Assembly: GCF_000878195.1 (NCBI RefSeq)
Contig: NZ_JXST01000033.1
Span: 1 to 64,000 of the forward strand
Origin: Mycolicibacterium llatzerense
GTDB lineage: Bacteria; Actinomycetota; Actinomycetes; Mycobacteriales; Mycobacteriaceae
Length of the DNA: 64,000 bases
Direction: 5' to 3'
Below are positions 53,321-62,277 of this stretch, one piece after another. The translations under genes and the position numbers were made by a program. The notes beneath the pieces are model-generated. The model saw only the letters and a program-made list of their open reading frames with translations, made no database searches and had not been told where the DNA came from. Within the stretch, counting starts at the first letter, position 1. Every line of letters begins with the position of its first letter.

Positions 53321-55207
53321 CTATGTGTTTCGAGCCGGGCGGGTCAGGTCGTAGACAACGGTGTTGTCGACCGTGGTGGCGGTGAAGTGCTCGCTGACCC
53401 ACGTGGCGATCTGCTGAGATTCCTGCTTGCCGTCGTCCTGGCCATGCGGTCCCCAGCCCATCTTGACATCGCCCTCGACGAAGTAGTGGACCTGACCGGC
53501 CGCGACGTACTGCTGGAACTGCGCGAGCGTGGGCGCTGGATCGGTGCCGTTGAAGCCACCGATCGCCATCACCGGGACGCGGGCCGCCAGCTGATAGCCG
53601 GCGGCGTTGTTGGAGCCGACGACGGCGGCCGCCCAGCGGTAGTGCGCGGCATCGTTGCCCAACAGCGTGGTCAAGGCGGCCCCTGGAACCGGCGAATCGA
53701 GGAGCCCACCGCCCGGCCGAAACCCTTGCGGTGGTGCGCCCATCGCACGGCCCGATCCACCGGCCGAGGCCTTGCCGTGTCCGGGCCGTGGCCCCCAGCC
53801 GGCACTGTGCCCGCCGGGACCGCTCACGGACGGCATTGCCCCGGTATGCGAAACCTTCGCGGTGGCAATCGAATACGCGGTTGGGGCGGCCAGGCAGACC
53901 AGGACCGCCGTGGCCGCCGCCAGGCGCGCGGGTCCGAATCGTGGCGGCGCGAGCAGCAGCAGTGCGGCGACCGCGCCCACGATCAGTACCGACGTCCGCA
54001 ACCAGGTCACCTCACCGCGGCCCAGCAGAATCGCGGCCAGCGCCGCCGTGGCCACCACGGTGCTCGCCATGGTCAGCCGGGCCTGCCACGCAGTGCGGTT
54101 GCGCCACAACAGGATCGACCCGATACCGACGCACGCGCCGATGGCCGGAGCCAGCGCGACCGTGTAGTACTGGTGCACGATGCCGTTGGCGAAGCTGAAC
54201 ACCGCGGCGGTGAACACCAGCCACCCGCCCCACAGGATCAGGGCGGCCCGGGTCGGATCGGTTCGCGGCGCCCGCCGGGTGAGCACCAATCCGGCGACCA
54301 GACAGATCAGCGCTGCCGGCAGGAGCCAGCCCGCGTAGCTGCCCATGCTCGCACCCACCAGCCGGTCCCACCCGACGTCGAAGTTCGGGTTGCCCAGTCC
54401 GCCGGGCTCATTTCCGCTGAGCCGGCCGACGCCGTTGTACCCCAGCGCCAGTTCGATGATCGAATCGTGTTGCGATCCACCGACATATGGGCGCGACGAC
54501 GCGGGCCACAATTCGACCAGCAGCAGGTACCAGCCGCCGGCGACGATCATCGCCACGGCGGCCCCGAGCAGGCGCCACAGCCGGGTACGCACCGACGGCG
54601 GCCCGGCCACCAAGTACGCAGCCGCGAAGGCCGGCAGCACCAGGAACGCCTGCAGCATCTTGGCCAGGAACGCGAACCCGGCGGCCACCCCCGCGGCGAT
54701 CAACCACCAACGGCCCGCGTCTTTTTCGCAGGCGCGTTGCACGCAGTACGCACCGATCACGAGAAGCAGCACCAAGAGTGCGTCGGGGTTGTTGAACCGG
54801 AACATCAAGGTGGCCACCGGCGTCAGCGCGAACACCGCACCGGCGATCAAAGCGGCGGCAGGCCCTGCAGCGCGGCGCACGGCGGCATACAGAACCGCGA
54901 CCGCGGCCACTCCCATCACGGCCTGCGGCACCAGGATGCTCCAGGAGCTGAGCCCGAACAGCCGCACCGAGAGGTCCATCACCCACAGTGCACCCGGGGT
55001 CTTGTCGACGGTGATGGCATTGCCGGAGTCGCTGGCGCCGAACAACATTGCGGTCCAGTCGCTGGCTCCGGCCTGTGCCGCGGCTGAATAGAAACTGTTG
55101 GCCCAACCACTCACCGACAGGTTCCACAGGTACAACACAGCGGTACCCGCCAGCAGCAGTCCGAGCTGGAGTCGCTCGCCCAGCGGGCGGCGTAGTACAG
55201 GAGTCAC
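53321..55207 (-). CDS. GT39-type (ArnT/YkcB-like) membrane glycosyltransferase, second copy
   Basis: 628 residues, same architecture as the product of 50031-51947: AAAQAGASDWTAMLFGASDSGNAITVDKTPGALWVMDLSVRLFGL, FRFNNPDALLVLLLV, a Gly/Pro-rich linker (PSVSGPGGHSAGWGPRPGHG) and a C-terminal domain with HYFVEGDVKMGWGPHGQDDG and VVYDLTRP. Sequence identity between the two appears moderate, so the duplication is not recent and the acceptors may differ. It stops 24 bases after the histidine kinase gene start side, in the same direction as the kinase and regulator. Confidence 0.88.
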   Translation of the reverse strand: MTPVLRRPLGERLQLGLLLAGTAVLYLWNLSVSGWANSFYSAAAQAGASDWTAMLFGASDSGNAITVDKTPGALWVMDLSVRLFGLSSWSILVPQAVMGVAAVAVLYAAVRRAAGPAAALIAGAVFALTPVATLMFRFNNPDALLVLLLVIGAYCVQRACEKDAGRWWLIAAGVAAGFAFLAKMLQAFLVLPAFAAAYLVAGPPSVRTRLWRLLGAAVAMIVAGGWYLLLVELWPASSRPYVGGSQHDSIIELALGYNGVGRLSGNEPGGLGNPNFDVGWDRLVGASMGSYAGWLLPAALICLVAGLVLTRRAPRTDPTRAALILWGGWLVFTAAVFSFANGIVHQYYTVALAPAIGACVGIGSILLWRNRTAWQARLTMASTVVATAALAAILLGRGEVTWLRTSVLIVGAVAALLLLAPPRFGPARLAAATAVLVCLAAPTAYSIATAKVSHTGAMPSVSGPGGHSAGWGPRPGHGKASAGGSGRAMGAPPQGFRPGGGLLDSPVPGAALTTLLGNDAAHYRWAAAVVGSNNAAGYQLAARVPVMAIGGFNGTDPAPTLAQFQQYVAAGQVHYFVEGDVKMGWGPHGQDDGKQESQQIATWVSEHFTATTVDNTVVYDLTRPARNT

Positions 55208-55230
55208 CAGTCTGATTGTGAGTGCGCTGG

Positions 55231-56838
55231 TTAGGCGGATGTCGAGGCGACGCTATGCGGTGGCTGTGAGGCTGAATCTGCCGGGCCAGCGGGCAGGCGC
55301 ACCATGAATACCGTCGCTCCTGGTCGGCTGTCGACGCTGATGGTGCCGCTGTGCGCCTTGACCACCGCGGCGACGATCGCCAGTCCCAGCCCGGTGCTGC
55401 CGGCCTGTCGGGACCGCGACGAGTCACCGCGCGCGAACCGCTCGAACACCTCGGGCTGCAAGGTTTTTGGAATGCCCGGACCGTCGTCGGCGATGCTGAT
55501 CACCGTGGCGTCCGAATCAGCGGACAGGGCGATCGTCACCGACGTGCCCGCCGGCGTGTGCGTGCGCGCATTCGCCAGCAGATTCACCAGCACCTGGTGC
55601 AGCCGCGCCGGGTCACCCTCGATGGTGACCGGTTCGTCGGGCAGGTCCAGCGACCAGTCGTGATCGGGACCGGCGACGTGGGCGTCGCTGACGGCGTCGA
55701 CGACCAGTTGGGACAGGTCGACGGTCTCCATTTCCAGCGGCCGACCCGCGTCGAGCCGGGCCAGCAGCAGCATGTCCTCGACGAGCCGGGTCATGCGCGC
55801 AGTCTCGGATTCGACGCGGTTCATCGCGTGGGCGACGTCGTCGGGCAGCTGGTCGCTCTTGCGTTGCGCCAGTTCGGTATAGCCGCGGATCGCGGCGAGC
55901 GGGGTGCGGAGTTCGTGACTGGCGTCTGCCACGAACTGGCGTACCCGCGTCTCACTGGCATGACGGGCCGCGAGCGCGCCGGCGACCCGGTCCAGCATGC
56001 GGTTCAGCGCCGAACCCAACTGGCCGACCTCGGTGTGCGCGGCGACCGGGTCGACGTGCACGATCTCCGCCGGCAGCTGTACCTCGCCCCGGTCCAGTTC
56101 GCGGTCGGCCACGTCGCGCGCGGCGGCGGCCACCCTTGACAGCGGGGCGAGTTGGCGCCGGATGATCCACACCCCGACCACCGTCGCCCCGATCAGCGCC
56201 AACGCCCCCACCGCGCAGAACATGCCGAGCACCCACAGCAGGGTGTTGTCGACATGCCTGGTGGGCAGGCCTGTCACGATGGTCTGCGGACCGCCGTGCC
56301 GGGGATGCAGACCGATGACGCGGTAGCTGCCCAGCCCGTCGATGTCGATGGTCCGAACCTTGCGATCCGGCCGTATCTGCGCCAATTGCGCTGTGGCCGT
56401 GGTGCTTACCGAGTTGCGACTGCCCTCGGAGGTGATGACGCCCGCATCGACCTGGCCACGGAACACCACCGCCCCGACGGTGCCGACGGCCTGCCCAGGC
56501 GCGTTGAGGAAGCCCGGGCCGGGGCCGGCCTCGGGGTCGAACCGCATCCGGAAATGCGGGTCCATGGACGGGCGCGGCACGCCGCCGGTGAGTGGCGGGG
56601 CCATCGGCGGTGGCGGCAGTTCGAAGATGGCTGCCGAGCGCCGGCCCGCCTCCAGCACCTGATCGTCCAACTGGTGCAGCAGAAAGCGTTGCAGCGCAAA
56701 CTCGGTCGCCGCGCCGACCCCGATGATGACCAGTGCCAGCAGCAACACCTGGGTGACCAGCAGCCGGACCCGCAGCGACCAGGTCCGCGGCTGCCAGATC
56801 CGCGTGCCGGCCGCCTCAGCGGGCAGGTCGGAGGACAT
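55231..56838 (-). CDS. OmpR-type sensor histidine kinase (TrcS-like)
   Basis: 535 residues from ATG 56838; GTG 56850 would add four residues. Membrane helices near 26-50 and 200-228 enclose an extracytoplasmic domain that is Pro-rich at its start. HAMP (RRQLAPLSRVAAAARDVADRELDRG), HisKA with the phospho-His in VADASHELRTPLAAIRGYTEL, HATPase with NLLANARTHTPAG, DDGPGIPKTLQPEVFERFARGD and GLGLAIVAAVV. Overlaps the regulator gene by 23 bases. Located behind glycosyltransferase genes, so an envelope signal is plausible. Confidence 0.92.
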   Translation of the reverse strand: MSSDLPAEAAGTRIWQPRTWSLRVRLLVTQVLLLALVIIGVGAATEFALQRFLLHQLDDQVLEAGRRSAAIFELPPPPMAPPLTGGVPRPSMDPHFRMRFDPEAGPGPGFLNAPGQAVGTVGAVVFRGQVDAGVITSEGSRNSVSTTATAQLAQIRPDRKVRTIDIDGLGSYRVIGLHPRHGGPQTIVTGLPTRHVDNTLLWVLGMFCAVGALALIGATVVGVWIIRRQLAPLSRVAAAARDVADRELDRGEVQLPAEIVHVDPVAAHTEVGQLGSALNRMLDRVAGALAARHASETRVRQFVADASHELRTPLAAIRGYTELAQRKSDQLPDDVAHAMNRVESETARMTRLVEDMLLLARLDAGRPLEMETVDLSQLVVDAVSDAHVAGPDHDWSLDLPDEPVTIEGDPARLHQVLVNLLANARTHTPAGTSVTIALSADSDATVISIADDGPGIPKTLQPEVFERFARGDSSRSRQAGSTGLGLAIVAAVVKAHSGTISVDSRPGATVFMVRLPAGPADSASQPPHSVASTSA

Positions 56839-57571
56839 ATCCGGCGCCACGAAGGGTGTGGATCATGGGGTCGCGTCCGCTGTCGATCTTCTTGCGCAGG
56901 TAGGACACGTACAGCTCAACGATGTTGGAGCGGCCGCCGAAGTCGTAGCTCCACACCCGGTCGAGGATCTGCGCCTTGCTCAGCACCCGCTTGGAGTTCC
57001 GCATCATGTACCGGAGTAGCTCGAACTCGGTGGCGGTCAAGGTGATCTGCTCACCGGCGCGCGTCACCTCGTGACTGTCCTCATCGAGCACCAGATCGCC
57101 GACGACGATCTGCGCGCCACCGGCCTCGTTGGCCACCCCGGTGCGCCGCAGCAGCGCACGCAGGCGCAGCACCACTTCTTCGATGCTGAACGGTTTGGTG
57201 ACGTAGTCGTCGCCACCCGCGGTCAGGCCGGCGATGCGGTCCTCGACCGAATCCTTCGCGGTCAGCAGCAGCAGGGGCAGTCCGGGAATCTGCTCGCGGA
57301 GCTTGCGCAGTACGTCGAGCCCGCTCATGTCGGGCAGCATGACGTCCAGCACGACGACGTCGGGCGGGTTGTCCTTGGCCAGCGAAATCGCGGTGGCACC
57401 GTCGCCGGCTGTGGCGATATCCCAGCCTTCGTAGCGCAACGCCATGGAGACGAGCTCGGCCAGGACGGGTTCGTCGTCGACCACGAGGACGTTGATCGGT
57501 TTGCCGTCGGCGCGGTGCATGACGACGCGCTGGGCTTCACTGTCACGGGCGGTGCTGCTGGGACCTGTCAC
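56816..57571 (-). CDS. OmpR-type response regulator (TrcR-like)
   Basis: 251 residues from GTG 57571. Receiver domain (NVLVVDDEPVLAELVSMALRYEGW, phospho-Asp76 in VVVLDVMLPDMSG, TAKDSVEDRIAGL, DDYVTKPFS) and winged helix (TLTATEFELLRYMMRNSKRVLSKAQILDRVWSYDFGGRSNIVELYVSYLRKKID). The GTG lies six bases beyond AATAAT, so the mRNA may be leaderless. Three CTGTGA-type motifs near the promoter suggest autoregulation. Confidence 0.93.
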   Translation of the reverse strand: MTGPSSTARDSEAQRVVMHRADGKPINVLVVDDEPVLAELVSMALRYEGWDIATAGDGATAISLAKDNPPDVVVLDVMLPDMSGLDVLRKLREQIPGLPLLLLTAKDSVEDRIAGLTAGGDDYVTKPFSIEEVVLRLRALLRRTGVANEAGGAQIVVGDLVLDEDSHEVTRAGEQITLTATEFELLRYMMRNSKRVLSKAQILDRVWSYDFGGRSNIVELYVSYLRKKIDSGRDPMIHTLRGAGYVLRPAR

Positions 57572-57631
57572 AGCTCCATTATTCGCGCCGGTGTGGGCCA
57601 GTACTGTGACAACTCTATGTGCGAGCTGTGA
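57568..57631. promoter_or_regulatory. Putative response-regulator binding sites at its own promoter
   Basis: CTGTGA at 57604-57609 and at 57626-57631, 22 bases apart (two helical turns) in direct orientation, plus an inverted copy TCACAG at 57568-57573 over the start codon. On the minus strand AATAAT (57583-57578) is the likely -10. Spacing of this kind fits a tandem OmpR-family dimer; no binding data are implied. Confidence 0.4.
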
Positions 57632-57662
57632 ATCTCGATCCGCCGAAACGCGAGATTAGCCG

Positions 57663-57908
57663 CTAGCCCTGGGGGTTGGTGTCGGGCGACTGTCCGACGA
57701 ACAGCGGCGCCTTACCCGTGATCGAGGGCGCCGCGAAGGTGACCGGTGCGGTCGTGGTGGTGGAAATCAACGTGGTGTTGGCATTCATCGTCTCCGATGG
57801 GCCTGCCACCATGCCGGCACACACCGCCGCCGCACCCATCACTGTGCTGCCACCGATGAGGGCGATTGCCCACTTCATGCTGATGCCGGAAGTCTCTGTT
57901 CGACTCAT
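57663..57908 (-). CDS. Small exported protein, copy A of a tandem pair
   Basis: 81 residues from ATG 57908, preceded by GGGAGG. A hydrophobic N-terminal segment (KWAIALIGGSTVMGAAAVCAGMV, about 12-34) acts as signal or anchor; the mature part is Thr/Ser-rich and ends SITGKAPLFVGQSPDTNPQG. No known family. It is a paralogue of the product of 58099-58344 with the same length, start (MSxTxxS, then KWAI) and C-terminal ITGxAPL motif. Confidence 0.78.
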   Translation of the reverse strand: MSRTETSGISMKWAIALIGGSTVMGAAAVCAGMVAGPSETMNANTTLISTTTTAPVTFAAPSITGKAPLFVGQSPDTNPQG

Positions 57909-58098
57909 GGCTTGCCTCCCGTGTACTTGGGACCACTGCGCTGCGCCGCGCCGTCGGGGCGCGCGGCCGGTCATATGCCTCAAGTCAAGCGCGCCAATCT
58001 GGCAACGCACTGAATCGCTTCTGGCAGTTCGCCCTTCATAGCCCGGTGATTCGAGTCTGGGTCGCGGCGGAGGCATCTGCGCCACGGCCCAGACTTCA

Positions 58099-58344
58099 TC
58101 AGCCTGGGTCCTGGCCCGGGTACAGCGGAGCGGGCCCGGTGATCGCCGGCGCGGCGCTGATGATCGGCCCAACCGTCGTGGCGCTGACAACGGAACTGAC
58201 TGAGGTGCCGTTGGCCGATGTCGATTGCAGGGACTGTGCCTGCGCTCCAACAAACACAAGAGTCGTGACACCGAAGATCATGCTCCCGGCGATAACGCCG
58301 ATGGCCCACTTGTTGTTTGCTTCAGAATTCTTGGTTTGACTCAT
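58099..58344 (-). CDS. Small exported protein, copy B of a tandem pair
   Basis: 81 residues from ATG 58344, with AGGTGGGAG upstream. N-terminal hydrophobic helix (KWAIGVIAGSMIFGVTTLVFVGA, about 12-34), Ser/Thr/Val-rich middle, end PAITGPAPLYPGQDPG. Unknown function. The 90 bases before the start align with those before copy A, so promoter and leader were duplicated as well. It is divergent from the opp operon. Confidence 0.78.
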   Translation of the reverse strand: MSQTKNSEANNKWAIGVIAGSMIFGVTTLVFVGAQAQSLQSTSANGTSVSSVVSATTVGPIISAAPAITGPAPLYPGQDPG

Positions 58345-58571
58345 CGCGGGTCTCCCACCTAGACGCGATCTGCCACGATTTCGCCACACCATTGGGGCAC
58401 GCAGCCGGCCATGTATTTTCAAGTCGCCCCGACCGTCAGGTATTCCACCGAATCAGAACTGGTCTGGTCACCAGCTCAGGAACAGGGTGGCCGCGGCCAT
58501 CGGGCGCCAATCCCGCGCTAGTGCGCCGGGATCTCTTAACCTGTCCAGATGCGGTTTCCAGCGAGCGGCCC

Positions 58572-59546
58572 ATGACGCGGTTCCTGATCCGCCGATTGTT
58601 CAACTACGCGATCCTGTTGACGCTGGCGACGTTCCTGACCTTCGCGCTGACGTCGGTGACCTTCCACCCGCTGGACAACCTGCTGCAGCGCAACCCCCGC
58701 CCGCCGCAATCGGTCATCGACGCCAAGGCACACGACCTCGGCCTCGACAAGTCGCTCTTGCCGCGCTACGCCCACTGGGTATCCGGCGCGGTCCACGGGG
58801 ACTTCGGAAAAACCGTTACCGGGCAACCGGTTTCCGAAGAGCTGGGACGACGGGTGTGGACCAGCCTGCGGCTGGTGGCCATCGGGTCGATCCTCGGGTC
58901 CATCATCGGCGTGATCATCGGGGCGTGGGGCGCCATCCGGCAGTACCGCCTGTCCGATCGGACCGTTACCGTGCTGGCCCTGCTGATTCTCAGTGCACCA
59001 ACGTTCGTCATCGCCAACCTGCTGATTCTGGGCGCACTCGGCGTCAACGAGGTATTGGGCTTCCAACTGTTCCAGTACACCGGCGAAACCTCGCCCTACG
59101 CAGCGGGCGGCTGGCACGGGTTCGTCGACCGGCTGCAGCACCTGGTGCTGCCGACCACAACGCTGGCGCTCGGCGCCATCGCCGGGTACAGCCGTTACCA
59201 GCGCAACGCGATGCTCGACGTACTCGGGCAGGATTTTATCCGGACCGCCCGCGCCAAGGGCCTGACCCGGCGCCAGGCGCTGTTCAAGCACGGCCTGCGC
59301 ACCGCGTTGATCCCGATGGCCACGTTGTTCGCCTACGGGGTCGCGGGCCTGGTCACCGGTGCGGTGTTCGTCGAGAAGATCTTCGGCTGGCATGGCATGG
59401 GTGAGTGGATGGTGCAGGGCATCAACGGCCAGGACGCCAATATCGTCGCCGCGTTCACCTTGTTCTCCGGGACGACGATCCTGATCGGCGGGCTACTGTC
59501 CGACGTCGTCTACGCCGCCCTCGATCCGCGGGTGCGGGTCTCATGA
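58572..59546 (+). CDS. oppB: Oligopeptide ABC transporter permease OppB
   Basis: 324 residues from ATG 58572; the upstream open frame runs through non-coding sequence. Six membrane helices beginning MTRFLIRRLFNYAILLTLATFLTF. The inner-membrane coupling (EAA-type) loop reads DFIRTARAKGLTRRQALFKHGLRTALIP. First gene of oppB-C-D-A, the order of the opp operon I recall in M. tuberculosis (Rv1283c-Rv1280c). Its TGA overlaps the next ATG (ATGA). Confidence 0.94.
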   Translation: MTRFLIRRLFNYAILLTLATFLTFALTSVTFHPLDNLLQRNPRPPQSVIDAKAHDLGLDKSLLPRYAHWVSGAVHGDFGKTVTGQPVSEELGRRVWTSLRLVAIGSILGSIIGVIIGAWGAIRQYRLSDRTVTVLALLILSAPTFVIANLLILGALGVNEVLGFQLFQYTGETSPYAAGGWHGFVDRLQHLVLPTTTLALGAIAGYSRYQRNAMLDVLGQDFIRTARAKGLTRRQALFKHGLRTALIPMATLFAYGVAGLVTGAVFVEKIFGWHGMGEWMVQGINGQDANIVAAFTLFSGTTILIGGLLSDVVYAALDPRVRVS

Positions 59547-60445
59547 GCATCCAGATGGGGCTGCCCCGCGCCCGATTCGCCTCCCGGCGCACGCTGGTCG
59601 CGCGGCGGTTCGTCCGCAACCGGCCCGCGGTGGTCTCGCTCGTGCTGCTGGTGGCTCTCTTCGTCGGCTGCTACGCGCTGCCGCCGCTGCTCCCCTACGC
59701 GTACACCGACATGGACTTCAACGCCCTGCTGCAACCGCCGGACGGCCGGCACCTGTTCGGCACGAACGCCCTTGGCCAGGACATTCTCGCGCAGACGTTG
59801 CGGGGCATGCAGAAATCGATGCTGATCGGCGTCTGCGTGGCGGTGATCTCGACAGTCATCGCGGCGACGGTCGGCTCGGTGGCGGGCTACTTCGGTGGCT
59901 GGCGAGACCGGGTGCTGATGTGGATCGTCGACCTGCTGCTGGTGATCCCCGGCTTCATCCTGATCGCGGTCGTGACGCCCCGCATCCGGCACGAGAGCAC
60001 GGTGCTGTGGCTGGTGATCCTGCTGGCGGCATTCTCGTGGATGATCAGCTCGCGCATGGTGCGCGGCCTGACCATGAGCCTGCGCGAACGCGAGTTCGTC
60101 ACGGCCGCACGGTATATGGGCGTCAGCAATGCCCGGATCATCGCCCGGCACATCATCCCGAACGTGGCGTCCATCCTGATCATCGACACGACCCTCAACG
60201 TCGGTTTGGCGATCCTGGCCGAAACCGGTTTGAGTTACCTGGGTTTCGGTGTGCAGCCACCCGATGTGTCGCTTGGCACGTTGATCGCCGACGGCACCCC
60301 GTCGGTCACCACATTCCCCTGGGTGTTCCTGTTCCCGGCCGGGGTGCTGGTGCTGATCGTGCTGTGCGCCAATCTCATCGGCGACGGCTTGCGTGACGCG
60401 CTCGATCCCTCGGCACGGCCGCGCCGGCGGGTGGTGAAGCGATGA
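59543..60445 (+). CDS. oppC: Oligopeptide ABC transporter permease OppC
   Basis: 300 residues from ATG 59543, four-base overlap with oppB and with oppD. It has the N-terminal OppC-type segment and FGTNALGQDILAQTLRGMQKS, typical of DppC/OppC, and the coupling loop EFVTAARYMGVSNARIIARHIIPN. Forms the channel with OppB. Confidence 0.95.
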   Translation: MSIQMGLPRARFASRRTLVARRFVRNRPAVVSLVLLVALFVGCYALPPLLPYAYTDMDFNALLQPPDGRHLFGTNALGQDILAQTLRGMQKSMLIGVCVAVISTVIAATVGSVAGYFGGWRDRVLMWIVDLLLVIPGFILIAVVTPRIRHESTVLWLVILLAAFSWMISSRMVRGLTMSLREREFVTAARYMGVSNARIIARHIIPNVASILIIDTTLNVGLAILAETGLSYLGFGVQPPDVSLGTLIADGTPSVTTFPWVFLFPAGVLVLIVLCANLIGDGLRDALDPSARPRRRVVKR

Positions 60446-62277
60446 GCACGCCATTGCTCGAGGTCCGCGACCTGACCGTCAGTTTCCAGACCTCCGACGA
60501 GGACGTCTCGGCGGTGCGGGGCATGAACTTTCACATCGCCCCTGGCGAGGTGCTGGCTTTGGTCGGCGAATCCGGCGCCGGTAAATCGGCGACGGCCATG
60601 GCGGTCGTGGGGCTGCTGCCCGAACACGCCCAGGTGACCGGTTCGGTGAAACTTCAGGGCAAGCAGCTCGTCGGGCTCGACGACGACGCCATGTCCGAGG
60701 TACGTGGCCGCGTGATCGGCACGGTGTTCCAGGATCCCATGTCAGCGCTCACCCCGGTATATACCGTCGGCGACCAGATCGCCGAAGCCCTTCGCGTGCA
60801 TGACCGTTCGGTGGACCGGCGTTCCGCGCGCAAGCGGGCGGTCGAGTTGCTGGAGCTGGTCGGCATCAAGCAGCCCGCGGCCCGCGCTCGGGCGTTCCCG
60901 CACGAGCTGTCGGGTGGCGAGCGGCAGCGCGTCGTCATCGCCACCGCGATCGCCAACGACCCCGACCTCATCATCTGCGACGAACCCACCACGGCCCTCG
61001 ACGTCACCGTGCAGGCGCAGATTCTCGACGTGCTGCGCACCGCCCGCGACGTCACCGGTGCCGGGGTGCTGATGATCACGCACGATCTGGGTGTGGTCGC
61101 CGAATTCGCCGACCGCGCCATGGTGATGTACGCCGGCCGGGCGGTGGAGAAGGCGCCGGTGTCGAACCTGTACCGCGACCGGGTGATGCCGTACACCGTC
61201 GGTCTACTGGGATCGGTGCCTCGACTCGACGCACAGCAGGGCTCGCGGCTGGTGCCGATCCCCGGCTCCCCGCCGTCGATGGCCAGTCTGGCGCTGGGCT
61301 GCCCGTTCGCGCCGCGCTGCCCGCTCGCCGACGACGACTGCCGGGCGGCTGAGCCTGCGTTGCTCGACATCGCTCCCGGGCACGCTGCCGCGTGCATCCA
61401 CACCGACCAGGTGACGGGCCGCAGTGCAGCCGAAATCTACGGGGTGGCAACCGAACCCGAGGTCGTTGCCGAGGACGACGTCGACCGGCCGGTGGTGCTC
61501 GCGGTCAGCGACCTGGTCAAGACCTTCAAGCTCAGCGGCGGGATGCTGCGGCGTAAGACCGGCGAGCTGCGTGCGGTCGACGGTGTCAGCCTGCAGCTGC
61601 AGCAGGGCCGCACCCTGGGCATCGTCGGCGAATCTGGCTCCGGCAAGACCACCACGCTGCATCAGATTCTGAATCTGACCGCGCCGCAATCGGGTTCGAT
61701 CACGGTGCTCGGCCACGATGTGGCCGGCCTGAACCGCGACACGCGGCGGGAACTGCGCGGCGACCTGCAGGTGGTGTTCCAGGACCCGGTTGCGGCGCTG
61801 GACCCGCGGCTGCCGGTGTTCGACGTCCTGGCCGAACCGTTGCGGGTCGGCGGCTTCGACAAGAGCCGCATCGAGGACCGCGTCACCGAACTGCTCGGCA
61901 TCGTCGGCCTTCGGCACGAGGACGCCGCCCGCTATCCCGCCGAGTTCTCCGGGGGCCAGAAACAGCGCATCGGCATCGCCCGGGCACTGGCGCGTCAGCC
62001 CAAGATTCTGGCGCTCGATGAACCGGTGTCGGCGCTCGACGTGTCGATCCAGGCGGGCATCATCAACCTGTTGCTCGACCTACAGCAGCGCTTCGACCTC
62101 TCGTATCTGTTTGTCTCGCATGATCTTTCGGTGGTCCGGCACCTGGCCCACACCGTGGCCGTGATGTACAAGGGCGCCGTCGTCGAACAGGGCGACGCCG
62201 CAGCGGTTTTCGGTGACCCGCAGGATCCCTACACCCAGCGGTTGCTCAATGCCGTGCCGCAACCGGGAGGAGAGTGA
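60442..62277 (+). CDS. oppD: Oligopeptide ABC transporter ATPase, two fused domains (OppD/OppF)
   Basis: 611 residues with two complete ABC cassettes. Domain 1: GESGAGKSATAM, signature LSGGERQRV, LIICDEPTTALDVT; it ends with the Cys-rich OppD-type segment LGCPFAPRCPLADDDC, which in relatives holds an Fe-S cluster. Domain 2: GESGSGKTTTLHQ, FSGGQKQRIGIARAL, ILALDEPVSALDVS. The fusion gives a complete ATPase pair from one gene. Coupled on both sides by overlaps. Confidence 0.96.
   Translation: MSTPLLEVRDLTVSFQTSDEDVSAVRGMNFHIAPGEVLALVGESGAGKSATAMAVVGLLPEHAQVTGSVKLQGKQLVGLDDDAMSEVRGRVIGTVFQDPMSALTPVYTVGDQIAEALRVHDRSVDRRSARKRAVELLELVGIKQPAARARAFPHELSGGERQRVVIATAIANDPDLIICDEPTTALDVTVQAQILDVLRTARDVTGAGVLMITHDLGVVAEFADRAMVMYAGRAVEKAPVSNLYRDRVMPYTVGLLGSVPRLDAQQGSRLVPIPGSPPSMASLALGCPFAPRCPLADDDCRAAEPALLDIAPGHAAACIHTDQVTGRSAAEIYGVATEPEVVAEDDVDRPVVLAVSDLVKTFKLSGGMLRRKTGELRAVDGVSLQLQQGRTLGIVGESGSGKTTTLHQILNLTAPQSGSITVLGHDVAGLNRDTRRELRGDLQVVFQDPVAALDPRLPVFDVLAEPLRVGGFDKSRIEDRVTELLGIVGLRHEDAARYPAEFSGGQKQRIGIARALARQPKILALDEPVSALDVSIQAGIINLLLDLQQRFDLSYLFVSHDLSVVRHLAHTVAVMYKGAVVEQGDAAAVFGDPQDPYTQRLLNAVPQPGGE

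Noticed and set aside
53300..55087. A 595-codon open frame opposite the second GT39 gene
   Set aside because: Arg/Gln/Gly-rich shadow without family features.
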